Part shown: positions 17,579-26,026 of the stretch, piece after piece
Layout of the letters: every line of letters begins with the position of its first letter
How positions within the stretch are numbered: the first letter of the stretch is position 1
DNA from: Limisphaera sp026417315
Lineage (GTDB): Bacteria > Verrucomicrobiota > Verrucomicrobiia > Limisphaerales > Limisphaeraceae
Assembly (NCBI RefSeq): GCF_049537125.1
Contig: NZ_JBMVQY010000002.1
Span: 434,001-498,000 of the forward strand
Direction of reading: 5' to 3'
Length of the DNA: 64,000 bases
Position numbers and translations under genes: made by a program
Notes under the pieces: generated by a model
What the model was told of the DNA's origin: nothing
Databases searched by the model: none
What the model saw: the letters and a program-made list of their open reading frames with translations, nothing else

Positions 17579-19300
17579 ATGCAGAGCGAGGAGAGAGCGA
17601 CGAAACCCATTTGCGTTTTTGCCGCGGTCCCTTCGCGGAGCCCGGCTTCGGGTTGGTCCTCGGAGTTGGGGGCAGTGGCGGTGGAACGGACGGTCGAACC
17701 GGTCCGTGCGGCGCGCCCCATGGCCGTCGGGGTTGCACCCCGTGGCATTGGGGGCCAGCGAGTGGATTCGGCCCAAACCAGTTCAGCCCCGCCTCGTGAA
17801 GGCTGCTCCCCGGGTCGGGGCCGATGTCACCTCGCCCTGGTGCCCGGTCTTTGCCGGCGGCTGAGTCAAGAGCATGAGCACGGTTTTCGCACCCGCTTTG
17901 GTCCGGTGACCCGCGCCTCAGCCGGGATTGGCCCTGACCGGAGGTCGTACTGCGGCCGACGCAGTGCGGGCCCTGCCGGAAAGTGCGGACCATTCGTTGC
18001 GCTGGCGGTGCGGCAGGGGCGGTACCGGTACGGGGAGGCGCAGGTGAACCACCGGAGACAAATCGGTAGCCGCCGACGGAAGTCGGCGGAAATGTCTCGC
18101 AGCAACTGGCGGACGCCCAAGCGCACAGGTGGATTGGCGGGCGTGACGAACCTGGGGGTGGTGCGGGGCAATCCGGACCGGGTGCAATCGGAGGTGCGGT
18201 CGGACTTTGTGGCACAGACTCCCGAAACCCTGATCTATGACGGGCATGGCAACCTTGTGCGGGACGGGCGGTGGGTGTACAGTTGGGACGCGGAGAACCG
18301 GCTGGTGCGGGTGATGAGCTACGGGACGAGCGATCGGGCCGGTTGGCGTCGGGTGGACTGGGCGTACGATGCGCTGGGCCGGCGGATCCGGCAGACGAGC
18401 TACGTGCTGAGCAACGGGGTTTGGGTGGTGACGGAGGACCTGAAATTCGTGAGCGATCCGGTGTGGTTCGGCCGGCACCTTGCAGAGTTGAACGCTACGA
18501 ACCACGCGCTGGTGCGCAGCTACGTGTGGGGCCTGGACCTGAGCGAGACGCTGGACGGTGCCGGTGGCGTGGGCGGCTTGCTCTGGGTTCGGATGGCGAG
18601 CGGTCAGGCCTCGGGGACGGATTTTGTGACCTACGACGGCAACGGGAATGTCTGGCAGTTGGTTTCCGCCAGCACCGGCACGGAGACCGCCCGTTACGAA
18701 TACGGCCCCTTCGGCGAACCCCTGCGCACCACCGGCCCCGCTGCTCCCTTCAACCCCTTCCGGTACAGCACCAAACGCACAGACCCGGCAACGGGGCTGG
18801 TACTCTACGAATACCGCGCTTACAGCCTGAGCTTGGCAAGATGGTTGACCCGAGATCCGTTGGCAGATGAAAGTTTCATCTCTTTTTATTCCACCGGAAA
18901 GCCTCTAAGAGACCAAAAGCTCTTGAGAGCCGAAAGCTTGGGCCCACCATACGGATGGGTTGCTAATAACGGTGTGAGCCGCGTGGACGTTCTTGGCCTG
19001 AGGATCGAGGCGGCGTGGTGCCAACAGTGGTTCACGAGGTGCGTGAGTGACAATCTGCAGAACCTCCGAAGCTGTTTGGGCTGCACGGGGCCAAGTATCG
19101 GAATAGGTCTTGCCGCCTGCGTCCTCGGCTGCTTAAAGTGGCTACCTTCTGGACATTACGCCACCTGTGTCGTGCTTTGCGCCGGAGTCGACAGCATCGT
19201 GTTCCTCGTCTCAAGCGCACGGTGTCTTGACGCCTTCAATGACGGCTTGGAGCAATGCCAGAAAGGCTATGAACGCTGTATGGAGCGGGTGACTGAGTGA
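17579..19300 (+). CDS. RHS/YD-repeat core fragment with Cys-rich C-terminal tip (module 1)
   Basis: RHS proteins are large secreted or surface shells that enclose a variable C-terminal toxin. Only the last shell part is present. RHS similarity begins around 17990 and is clear from residue 214 (IYDGHGNLVRDGRWVYSWDAEN, YDALGRRIRQTSYVLSNG, YDGNGNVWQL, YEYGPFGEPLRTTG). It runs to the conserved core end (ARWLTRDP ... VDVLGL, about residue 475). The first 140 codons resemble no RHS sequence, so the true start, if any, is unknown. The tip (about 476-573) has 11 cysteines and two hydrophobic stretches (GIGLAACVLGCLKW; VVLCAGVDSIVFLV), perhaps membrane-active; I do not recognise it. A palindromic repeat interrupts the shell at 18057-18150. 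A membrane-protein gene follows 4 bases later. Confidence 0.65.
   Translation: MQSEERATKPICVFAAVPSRSPASGWSSELGAVAVERTVEPVRAARPMAVGVAPRGIGGQRVDSAQTSSAPPREGCSPGRGRCHLALVPGLCRRLSQEHEHGFRTRFGPVTRASAGIGPDRRSYCGRRSAGPAGKCGPFVALAVRQGRYRYGEAQVNHRRQIGSRRRKSAEMSRSNWRTPKRTGGLAGVTNLGVVRGNPDRVQSEVRSDFVAQTPETLIYDGHGNLVRDGRWVYSWDAENRLVRVMSYGTSDRAGWRRVDWAYDALGRRIRQTSYVLSNGVWVVTEDLKFVSDPVWFGRHLAELNATNHALVRSYVWGLDLSETLDGAGGVGGLLWVRMASGQASGTDFVTYDGNGNVWQLVSASTGTETARYEYGPFGEPLRTTGPAAPFNPFRYSTKRTDPATGLVLYEYRAYSLSLARWLTRDPLADESFISFYSTGKPLRDQKLLRAESLGPPYGWVANNGVSRVDVLGLRIEAAWCQQWFTRCVSDNLQNLRSCLGCTGPSIGIGLAACVLGCLKWLPSGHYATCVVLCAGVDSIVFLVSSARCLDAFNDGLEQCQKGYERCMERVTE
18057..18150. repeat. REP-like palindrome inserted inside RHS module 1
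   Basis: Comparison with RHS module 4 shows the shared reading interrupted here: module 4 continues from GEAQVNNR directly into GGVWVVVTNLG, whereas module 1 has about 95 foreign bases before rejoining at GVTNLG. The inserted DNA contains the hairpin 18066-18090, stem CCGCCGAC/GTCGGCGG with flanking GTAG, the reverse complement of the palindromes at 27327-27351 and 27705-27729. The reading frame stays open across it. Confidence 0.7.
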
Positions 19301-19304
19301 CAGC

Positions 19305-19814
19305 ATGCGACATCTTGGCACATCGCTGTTGTGGGCGTTGCCCTATGTAGCCGGCATTGGCATCTGGGTAAGGTGCTTTGTGTACATTCGCAAGCATTCC
19401 CTCAGTGTGGGCAGTTATGACCAGCGTGCTGCGATGCATTTCATGGCCTTTCCGGTTGCTTGCCTAGTTGGGATGGCGACGACGCTCGGCCTCAGTATGG
19501 CGAGTGAACATCAAGCGGGCGAGTTGTGGCCATTTCTGCTATTGCAACTGCTTTCACTTCTCGTTCATCTTTATCTGGCGTACGTAGTTGTTTTTTATGC
19601 GGCGTGGGTGTTTGTCGGTGTGTGGCGTGGAGGAAGCCACAGCGACCTGGTAGCGGCGCTGCGGAGTTCGTACCGGTCGCACCAGCAGCAGGAGCGCGGA
19701 TTAAGGATGTGCTTCATCATCGTGGCGGCGTTCCTGGGGCTCTGTACTGGCTTGATCATGGGGATGGGGCTTGTCGCCCAGAAGGCCAGTCGTATACTGT
19801 TGCAGTTGCCCTGA
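19305..19814 (+). CDS. Four-TM membrane protein, candidate immunity protein for RHS module 1
   Basis: This 169-residue protein has hydrophobic segments at about 6-27 (LLWALPYVAGIGIWVRCF), 45-66 (AFPVACLVGMATTLGLSM), 75-106 (LLLQLLSLLVHLYLAYVVVFYAAWVFVGVW) and 136-157 (CFIIVAAFLGLCTGLIMGMGL). There is a basic cytosolic-type loop between the last two (RSSYRSHQQQERGLR). I recognise no family. Its start lies 4 bases after the stop of RHS module 1, so the two are probably co-translated. In polymorphic toxin systems the gene directly after a toxin tip usually encodes its immunity protein, and membrane immunity proteins usually counter membrane-active toxins; both points fit the hydrophobic tip upstream. 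The role is inference from position. Confidence 0.6.
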   Translation: MRHLGTSLLWALPYVAGIGIWVRCFVYIRKHSLSVGSYDQRAAMHFMAFPVACLVGMATTLGLSMASEHQAGELWPFLLLQLLSLLVHLYLAYVVVFYAAWVFVGVWRGGSHSDLVAALRSSYRSHQQQERGLRMCFIIVAAFLGLCTGLIMGMGLVAQKASRILLQLP

Positions 19815-19974
19815 GGCAGTGTTTCCTTCGCCTCAGTGACAAGGCGGAGCGCATGGTTTTGGAGGCCAGGCGGAAGTCAGACAGAGTCCATTTGCCGAGC
19901 GTTGCTGAGCGACGGGGAAATGTAAGTCTCCTGCTCGGGGGGCTCCTGGACACCTTCTACGGGACGGGCGGTGG

Positions 19975-21213
19975 GTGTACAGTTGGGGAGCGGAGAACCG
20001 GCTGGGGTGGGTGATGAGCCACCGGGCGAGCGACCGGGCCAGTTGGCGTCGGGTGGACTGGGCGTACGATGCGCTGGGCCGGCGCACGAGGCAGACTAGC
20101 TACGTGCTGAGCAACGGGGTTTGGGTGGTGACGGAGGACCTGAAATTCGTGAGCGATCCGGTGTGGTTCGGCCGGCACGTGGTCGAGCTGAACGCCACGA
20201 ACCAGACGCTGGTGAGCAGCTATGTTTGGGGCCTGGACCTGAGCGAGACGCTGGATAGTGCGAGTGGCGTGGGTGGTCTGCTCTGGGTGCGCGTGACGAG
20301 CGGTCCGGCGTCCGGGACGCATTTCGTCACGTACGACGGCAACGGGAACGTGTGGCAGTTGGTTTCCTCCAGCACCGGCACGGAGACCGGGCGCTACGAA
20401 TACGGTCCCTTCGGCGACGCCCTCCGCACCACCGGTCCTGCCGCCGCTTCTAGCCCCTTCCGCTTCAGCACCAAACGCACCGACCCGGCCACGGGACTGG
20501 TACTCTACGAGTACCGGTTGTACAGCCCGGCCTTGGGAAAGTGGCTTAGCCGCGATCCTGTCGTGGAGGCGGGCTTTGAGAGTGCAGGGCGCTGGCCTGG
20601 TCGTGCTCGGCAAGCAGAGAACAATCTGTACGGGTTCCTCTGCTGCGATCCTCTCGGCGCCTTCGATTTGCTCGGCCTCTACGAATACGAGTGGAAGGAC
20701 AGCTTCAGTGAAGCGGAGAAGCAGGGAATCCAGAACTCGATCGCGCGAGTCAGGGACAGGGCCAAAGCGTTGATCCAGCAGATGGACGACAACATCAGCA
20801 AGCTTTCCAAGCTGTGTCGCTGTGCCGCGTACGCGAAGCTCATTAAAAATCTCGAACACCTCAAAAGGATCTTGGAGGGCATGGTCAGGGAGATTGAAGA
20901 TCCCGGCTGGAATCTGGAAATCTACCGCGGGGATTTGGGAGACGTGTATGCGAAGTACTGGAACTCGCCGGTTCCTTGGTATGACGATGAACTCACTCTG
21001 GACAATGGATGGTTCAAGCAAAGCGCCAACGATCGAGACTCGACGATGTTTCACGAGATCTCACATGGCCAGGGAACTGATGACGAGACCTCAAATCCTT
21101 ACAATGATGCCTACCTGCTTGAGGTCTTGATGCACGTTGACAAGGAGGACTGGATCGTCTTCAAGCGTGACAAGCAGAACGCCGACAGACAGTGCAAACC
21201 AGCGGGTAGATGA
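19975..21213 (+). CDS. RHS core fragment with HExxH metallopeptidase-like tip (module 2)
   Basis: The open frame begins inside the shared core (GTG19975) and encodes shell residues 1-235 (YDALGRRTRQTSY, YDGNGNVWQL, YEYGPFGD, ending DPLGAFDLLGL). A distinct tip of about 175 residues follows. The tip starts with helices (SFSEAEKQGIQNSIARVRDRAKALIQQM; KLIKNLEHLKRILEGM), then a segment with YAKYWNSPVPWYDD, and carries a zinc-protease motif HEISH at 360-364 followed closely by GTDD (367-370). HExxH plus GTxD is the arrangement of aspzincin (M35-like) peptidases, where the Asp is the third zinc ligand; such domains are known as RHS tips. No secretion signal or N-terminal shell is present, so it looks like a displaced cassette. 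It overlaps the next gene as ATGA. Confidence 0.7.
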   Translation: MYSWGAENRLGWVMSHRASDRASWRRVDWAYDALGRRTRQTSYVLSNGVWVVTEDLKFVSDPVWFGRHVVELNATNQTLVSSYVWGLDLSETLDSASGVGGLLWVRVTSGPASGTHFVTYDGNGNVWQLVSSSTGTETGRYEYGPFGDALRTTGPAAASSPFRFSTKRTDPATGLVLYEYRLYSPALGKWLSRDPVVEAGFESAGRWPGRARQAENNLYGFLCCDPLGAFDLLGLYEYEWKDSFSEAEKQGIQNSIARVRDRAKALIQQMDDNISKLSKLCRCAAYAKLIKNLEHLKRILEGMVREIEDPGWNLEIYRGDLGDVYAKYWNSPVPWYDDELTLDNGWFKQSANDRDSTMFHEISHGQGTDDETSNPYNDAYLLEVLMHVDKEDWIVFKRDKQNADRQCKPAGR

Positions 21214-21692
21214 CAATGTACGCGAAAGTTGCCGCGGGCGTTTTCTCCGCGCTCACGATCGTTACCATTGTTGTCTTGGCCTTTCCCCAGGTGGCCGCGA
21301 CCTCGTACAGTTATTTCGACATAAATAGCGGCAGGGTGAAGGTGGTCTGCGTGAGCTTTGGCCGTATTTACCGCGAATCCATTGCAGACACCGAGTATTC
21401 TAAACTGTTAAAGCAGTATGGTGTTCACGAATTACCAGCGGACTGGAGGCTCGCGAATTCGAGAGAACTGGGGCTCAGACGGCTTCTCAAAACTCAGCAC
21501 ATGCACTTTCAATATTCGAGACTGCCAGCCGATGCGACGATGTTCGCTATCTGGTTACAGCTGGAGGACAAAGCGAACGAGGAAGAAAAGCGCAAACGGC
21601 TAAACACGTTTCGGACGCTTGTCCGTGAAGGGACACCTGAGCAGATACACAACTACGTAAGAGCGTTGGTACACAGTGGCGCCACCAAATAA
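21210..21692 (+). CDS. Membrane-anchored protein of unknown family, candidate immunity for RHS module 2
   Basis: 160 residues, starting at an ATG that overlaps the stop of RHS module 2 (ATGA, 21210-21213); a second ATG lies two codons later. The N-terminus has one hydrophobic helix (about 9-28, AGVFSALTIVTIVVLAFPQVA). The remainder is soluble, mixed charged, ending in helices (EDKANEEEKRKRLNTFRTLV). This would place a globular domain outside the membrane, where a periplasmic or cell-surface protease tip could be met. I do not recognise a family. The tight coupling to the metallopeptidase-like tip is the only functional clue. Base composition is visibly less GC-rich than in the core segments. 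Confidence 0.55.
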   Translation: MTMYAKVAAGVFSALTIVTIVVLAFPQVAATSYSYFDINSGRVKVVCVSFGRIYRESIADTEYSKLLKQYGVHELPADWRLANSRELGLRRLLKTQHMHFQYSRLPADATMFAIWLQLEDKANEEEKRKRLNTFRTLVREGTPEQIHNYVRALVHSGATK

Positions 21693-22103
21693 TCCGATAC
21701 ATCCGCGGCCGCTTGCAGCTCGCCGGTGATAGGATAGATGGCACGTAGGTAAACCATACGGACGTCGCGGGGTGCGATACCGCGTTACTTGCTACGGCTA
21801 GCGAGAATGATGTGTAACACCAGTACTGTATTTCATGGCAATTGTTTGCAGTGAACGACGAGCTTTGTCAGAAGAGTTGTCAGCCGCAGGCCGCGGGGCT
21901 GTGCGCAGGTGCTGAACGATGCCACCGACGCGCTCAGAATGGGCCTTAACATGGAGCTGCCGGATGGGAATAGCGGCTCTTGCTTCGGGAACTTGCCTAG
22001 AGAGAATGCCGAGGATCTGGTCGGGCGGCGGTCATGAACGTGGGCTGCGGCACCGATTGGCTTCGGGCGACGGCAGGAAAGCAGGATCACGGGTCAGGCG
22101 TTC
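21693..22103. other. Gap between RHS modules 2 and 3
   Basis: About 410 bases, relatively AT-rich at first. One short frame (GTG21909 to TGA22037, 42 codons; LNDATDALRMGLNMELPDG...) has protein-like composition and may be the end of an eroded tip or immunity gene, but nothing identifies it. No other feature is seen. Confidence 0.35.
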
Positions 22104-23336
22104 GTGTCGAAAATGCGTGCGCGGTTTAGCTACGTTGCACATGGCAACCTTGTACGGGACGGGCGGTGGGTGTACAGTTGGGACGCGGAGAACCGGCTGG
22201 TGCGGGTGATGAGCTATGGGGCCAGCGATCGGGCCGGTTGCCGTCGGGTGGACTGGGTGTACGATGCATTGGGCCGGCGCACGAGGCAAACAAGCTATGT
22301 ATTGAGCAACGGGGTCTGGGTGGTGACGGAAGACCTGAAATTCGTGAGCGATCCGATGCTGTTTGGCCGGCACATTGTGGAGCTGAACGCGACGAACAAC
22401 GCGCTGGTGCGCAGCTACGTGTGGGGTTTGGATCTGAGCGAGACGCTGGACGGTGCCGGTGGCGTGGGCGGCTTGCTCTGGGTGCGGCTGGCCAGCGGTT
22501 CGGCCTCGGAAACGCATTTTGTGACCTACGACGGCAACGGGAACGTATGGCAGTTGTTTTCCGGCAGCACCGGCAGGGAGACCGCGCGCTACGAATACGG
22601 TCCTTTCGGCGAACCCCTCCGCACCACTGGCCCCGCTGCTCCCTCCCACCCCTTCCGCTTGAGCACCAAGCGGACGGATGCGCACAGCGGTTTGGTCCTT
22701 TATGAGTATCGTACTTACAACGCGGGCTTGGGGAGGTGGTTAAGCAGGGACCCTGTCAGGGAATGGGGAGGTCTCAATCTCTATGGCTACGCGGAGAATT
22801 CCCCGGTGAAGCGTTATGACCTCTTGGGCCTTACCATCCCTGGCATGTGCGCAGAGGCTCATCCGCCGTACTGTCCCTGCAAATGCATTAGTGTCACGGT
22901 GACCTTTTCGCCCGGGAACGACCAGTTTGAGTGGGGATGGGTCATTAATCTTGATGGGTCTTTGCGCTTTGGGAACAACATGCGCGTCGTCTGGAAGGTC
23001 CAAGGGCCAGCCTCCCGATGCAAGTACGTGCAGCGGGAAACTGGAGCCTTTCGGTGGTACAACCTCAGCAAGCCGACACAGCCCCCGAAAGATGCCATGT
23101 GGTCAGCCAGCCATGAAGTTGCAGACAGTCACGGCACCTGTAGATGGGGCCGGCGCGAGTACACCGACAGCATTGGTGCCACCTTCATATCGCCAGCGGA
23201 TGATGGGTACTGGATTTCCGCGGTGGTGACTCCACCATCGATCACACTTGAATGCGTGTCGTCGGATGGAACGAAGCTGGTCCACCAACTGGAGGTTCCA
23301 CCGCCTCCCGATCCTGGAAGGTTCCCTCCTCTCTAA
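22104..23336 (+). CDS. RHS core fragment with unassigned beta-rich tip (module 3)
   Basis: The 410-residue frame enters the shared core at about 22139 (HGNLVRDGRWVYSWDAEN) and continues through YDALGRRTRQTSY, YDGNGNVWQL, YEYGPFGEPLRTTG, STKRTD and the core end GRWLSRDPVREWGGLNLYGYAENSPVKRYDLLGL. This is the best-preserved core end of the four. The tip (about 155 residues) opens with a cysteine cluster (MCAEAHPPYCPCKC). It then shows alternating hydrophobic/polar strands (ISVTVTFSPGNDQFEWGW; NMRVVWKVQGPASRCKYV; GYWISAVVTPPSITLECV) and ends in prolines (EVPPPPDPGRFPPL). That suggests a beta-sandwich. No catalytic motif is evident, so it may be a binding or structural tip. A small membrane-anchored gene follows within 9 bases. 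Confidence 0.68.
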   Translation: MSKMRARFSYVAHGNLVRDGRWVYSWDAENRLVRVMSYGASDRAGCRRVDWVYDALGRRTRQTSYVLSNGVWVVTEDLKFVSDPMLFGRHIVELNATNNALVRSYVWGLDLSETLDGAGGVGGLLWVRLASGSASETHFVTYDGNGNVWQLFSGSTGRETARYEYGPFGEPLRTTGPAAPSHPFRLSTKRTDAHSGLVLYEYRTYNAGLGRWLSRDPVREWGGLNLYGYAENSPVKRYDLLGLTIPGMCAEAHPPYCPCKCISVTVTFSPGNDQFEWGWVINLDGSLRFGNNMRVVWKVQGPASRCKYVQRETGAFRWYNLSKPTQPPKDAMWSASHEVADSHGTCRWGRREYTDSIGATFISPADDGYWISAVVTPPSITLECVSSDGTKLVHQLEVPPPPDPGRFPPL

Positions 23337-23345
23337 CTGTTGGAA

Positions 23346-23753
23346 ATGATTCCACGCTTACCACTTGCTTTTGTCGGCAGCTGTATTGCGGTGCTTGGCC
23401 TAGTGTTCGTGGTGATGTCAGGCGTCCGCTATGAAGCGGCCCGCCGCGGGGATTTCTTTAGAGTGGGTAACGTCACGGACGTGGCGCAGACACTTGTCGA
23501 GCTAAAAACGCAAGCATCATTCGAAGCTGAGGTGGTGCACACTTTCGTACGCGAATCCACCAACATCGCGGCGGAACACGGGCTCACCAACCACAGTCCG
23601 CTAATTACAAATCTCTACGGGATAGTATTTCGTGTCCCTGACGGTCGCGAACGTACGGTAGCTGGAATGAATGCGCCAAGTAACGGCATAAGTTGTATAA
23701 AGCAACTGCAACCAGGGAAACGATACAGGTTTCCAGATGTATTCCTGCAATAA
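23346..23753 (+). CDS. Small membrane-anchored protein, candidate partner of RHS module 3
   Basis: 135 residues from ATG23346 (a TTG at 23340 is an alternative), 9 bases after the RHS module 3 stop. An N-terminal hydrophobic helix (about 5-25, LPLAFVGSCIAVLGLVFVVMSG) precedes a small soluble domain with strands and helices (DVAQTLVELKTQASFEAEVVHTF; LYGIVFRVPDGRERTVAGM). It has the same plan as the candidate partner of module 2: one anchor plus an external domain. There is no similarity that I recognise. An immunity role is inferred only from position behind a variable tip. Confidence 0.5.
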   Translation: MIPRLPLAFVGSCIAVLGLVFVVMSGVRYEAARRGDFFRVGNVTDVAQTLVELKTQASFEAEVVHTFVRESTNIAAEHGLTNHSPLITNLYGIVFRVPDGRERTVAGMNAPSNGISCIKQLQPGKRYRFPDVFLQ

Positions 23754-24031
23754 GGCCCAAGTCTGCGTTTGTGCCAGATGGGCGGGGAGATGTAGCGTAG
23801 CGCGGGCGGGCTAGAGCGTGGCTTGTTCGTTCAGCATCCTGTGCTGGATAGCTGGTGCCTGTGTTCGCAGGCAAAGGCAGCGACGGCGGAGGGTGCATCG
23901 GCTGGGCTGCTGTGTTCCGCTAGCGCTGAAGGCGCAATGGGCTGAGGGGACGTCGGATTCCAGCGAGGTGGCTGTGCTACGCAGGGCGAGAATCTTTAGA
24001 CCACTTGCAGGTCGAACGGTAGCGGCGTGGA

Positions 24032-25415
24032 TTGGCGGTGTCGGGGGAGTTGGCGGCGAATGCGACGGTGACGCTGTGGTGGGGGACCAACGAATGGGCG
24101 CCGGTGGTACGACAGGGGCGGTATTGGTACGGGGAGGCGCAGGTGAACAATCGGACCGGCGGGGTGTGGGTGGTGGTGACGAACCTGGGGTGGTGCGGGG
24201 CCATCCGGACCGGGTGCAATCGGAGATGCGGGGGGACTTTGTGGCGCAGAGCGCTGAAAGCTTGGTGTACGATGGGGATGGCAACCTTGTACGGGACGGG
24301 CGGTGGATGTACAGTTGGGACGCGGAGAACCGGCTGGTGCGGGTGATGAGCTACGGGGCCAGCGACCGGGCCAGTTGGCGTCGGGTGGACTGGGCGTACG
24401 ATGCGCTGGGCCGGCGCACGAGGCAGACCAGCTACGTGCTGAGCAACGGGGTTTGGGTGGTGACGGAGGACCTGAAATCCGTGAGCGATCCGGTGCTTTT
24501 CGGCCGACACGTGGTCGAGCTGAACACGACGAACGACGCGCTGGTGCGCAGCTACGTGTGGAGCCTTGGCCTCAGCGAGACGCTGGACGGTGAGGTGGGT
24601 GGTCTGCTCTGGGTGCGGCTGGCGAGCAGTCCGGCCTCGGGGAGGCAGGTTGTGACCTACGAGGGCAACGGGAACGCCTGGCGGTTGTTGTCCGCGGCCG
24701 CCGGCACCGAGACCGGCCGTTACGAATAAGGTCCGTGTGGCGAGTCGATTCGCGCCACCGGTCTCATGCCCAAGGAGAACCCGCTTCGGTCCTCGACCAA
24801 GCACACTTGTTCTACGAGTGACGTAGTGCAGTATGAATTCCGTGGTTACCCTTGCACCGTTGTCCATGGGTTAACCAAAGATCCTGTCGGCGAGGGCCGA
24901 GGGGATGTGAATCGTTACGCATTCATTGCGCGGGTTCCGAGGAAGCATATCGATATTCTCGGCCAACATCGAGGCTGCAAGTTAGGGACAATGAAATGGA
25001 GATGTTCTGCAAATATTGCCATGGGAATCTATCGTGCATGGGATGCTTCAGGCGTTGTCGAGAAGTGCGATGGTTGCTCTACCGCAAGCATTGAGGCCGG
25101 AGTGGAAGTGGGGGTGGGGAAAGGTTCCGGAGGCAAGTTGCCGCCACTGTCGATATACCGTGAGGTGACCCGATCGGGGTGTATTATGGAAGTGATGCGA
25201 TCGTCTCGCTGGCTCAACAACAAACGCACGCAAATACGACCGTCACGTGGTGTTCTGGTGAAATGTCTGGTGGTGGCAAGGGTTATCTGCTCGACGAGGA
25301 CCGTGGGCCGAATGGTGGGATGTCAGTTGTTGGTGGTGGACCAGTCGGGCTCGGCGTCGAACTGAAAGTCTCAGGTGATGCCACCGGAAGTATTGCAGCA
25401 AACGCCGAGGCGTGA
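24032..25415 (+). pseudogene. RHS core fragment with unassigned tip, multiply broken (module 4)
   Basis: The upstream part (from about 24032: SGELAANATVTLWWGTNEW, RQGRYWYGEAQVNN, VTNLG) is one frame away from the core because GGGG at 24187-24190 has lost one G relative to the GGGGG of module 1. The core follows (VRDGRWMYSWDAEN, YDALGRRTRQTSY). It hits a TAA at 24727-24729 where the other copies have Tyr in RYEYGPFGE. The same frame then continues (STKHT, YEFRGY, LTKDPVGEGRGDVNRYAF, HIDILG) into a tip. A further one-base loss at GGGG 25176-25179 moves the tip into another frame (YYGSDAIVSLAQQQTH ... DATGSIAANAEA), ending at 25415. Three lesions make this module inactive as it stands, unless the two G-run errors come from sequencing. 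Confidence 0.75.
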
Positions 25416-25664
25416 CTCGACATCATCCCAGCCGTGACGAGGGCGGGTGTTTACGTCATCGGTTCCGCGACGCGCGATGTCAAACGTGGCGCGGTCCTTG
25501 CGTGGACGCGCCAGATCGATCCGTGGACTCCGCCTGGCTGGCAGGAGCCTGGGGGTGTGACGGGTCTCTTGTTGACGGGCCTCTGGGATTCCCAAAGCAA
25601 CGTCCTGGACGAAGTGTGAGCCTAGGGTAAATAGGAAGACCACAAGCCGACGAAGAGCATAACG

Positions 25665-26026
25665 TGGACTGCGATCCTGGTGTGCGTCGGCCTTTTCTTG
25701 GCCGGGCTGTTGATCGGAGTCGATGACGTAGACGCACGCGAGTGTCGCCAAATGGCTGCGATCCTTTGTATTGGGTTGTGTTGTTCCGCGCCTGCCATGC
25801 GTTTCAGGGAGTTCCTCGCGCGGTCCGTGAGAAAGGGGTGGTGGGTTTCATGCATGGCCGGACGGGCAGAGCCAGACCATTGCGATCCGTCCCCACGTGG
25901 CTGTGGCTGGCAATTGGGGCAGCATATCTCTCATTTGCACGTGGCGAGTGTGTTGGGACGATCTCGAACGGCTCTGCCTCACTCTGGACTGGATGTGTTG
26001 CAGCAGGATGTGGTGTCGGCCTGTGA
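25665..26026 (+). pseudogene. Frameshifted small multi-TM protein after RHS module 4
   Basis: From GTG25665 one frame encodes two hydrophobic stretches (VCVGLFLAGLLIGV; MAAILCIGLCCSAPAM) and the neighbouring frame continues with a third (PTWLWLAIGAAYLSFARGE), ending at 26026. The frames join at GGGG 25835-25838 if one G is added. The reconstructed protein, about 120 residues with three membrane segments, occupies the place where modules 1-3 have their candidate immunity genes. Between 25416 and 25619 an in-frame continuation of the module 4 tip is open but unrecognisable. Support is only compositional and positional. Confidence 0.35.

Larger units (their letters stand above)
18241..24729 (+). 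repeat. Four direct copies of a ~0.45-0.62 kb RHS core segment
   Basis: Near-identical DNA recurs at about 18241-18859, 19958-20558, 22139-22755 and 24279-24729. Each begins with or just before ACGGGACGGGCGGTGG and encodes the same shell segment from the YSWDAENR region to the YEYGPFGE...TKRTD region. Beyond that point only the protein pattern (RDP ... D(L/V)LG) is kept, and the sequence diverges fully into the tips. Modules 1 and 4 also share about 250 bases further upstream. The copies should recombine easily with each other and with any full-length RHS gene. Confidence 0.85.

Noticed and set aside
17579..17990. N-terminal 140 codons of the open frame before RHS module 1 as a real protein start
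   Set aside because: No similarity to RHS shells, no signal peptide and a composition like the other two frames; kept in the coordinates only because the frame is continuous.
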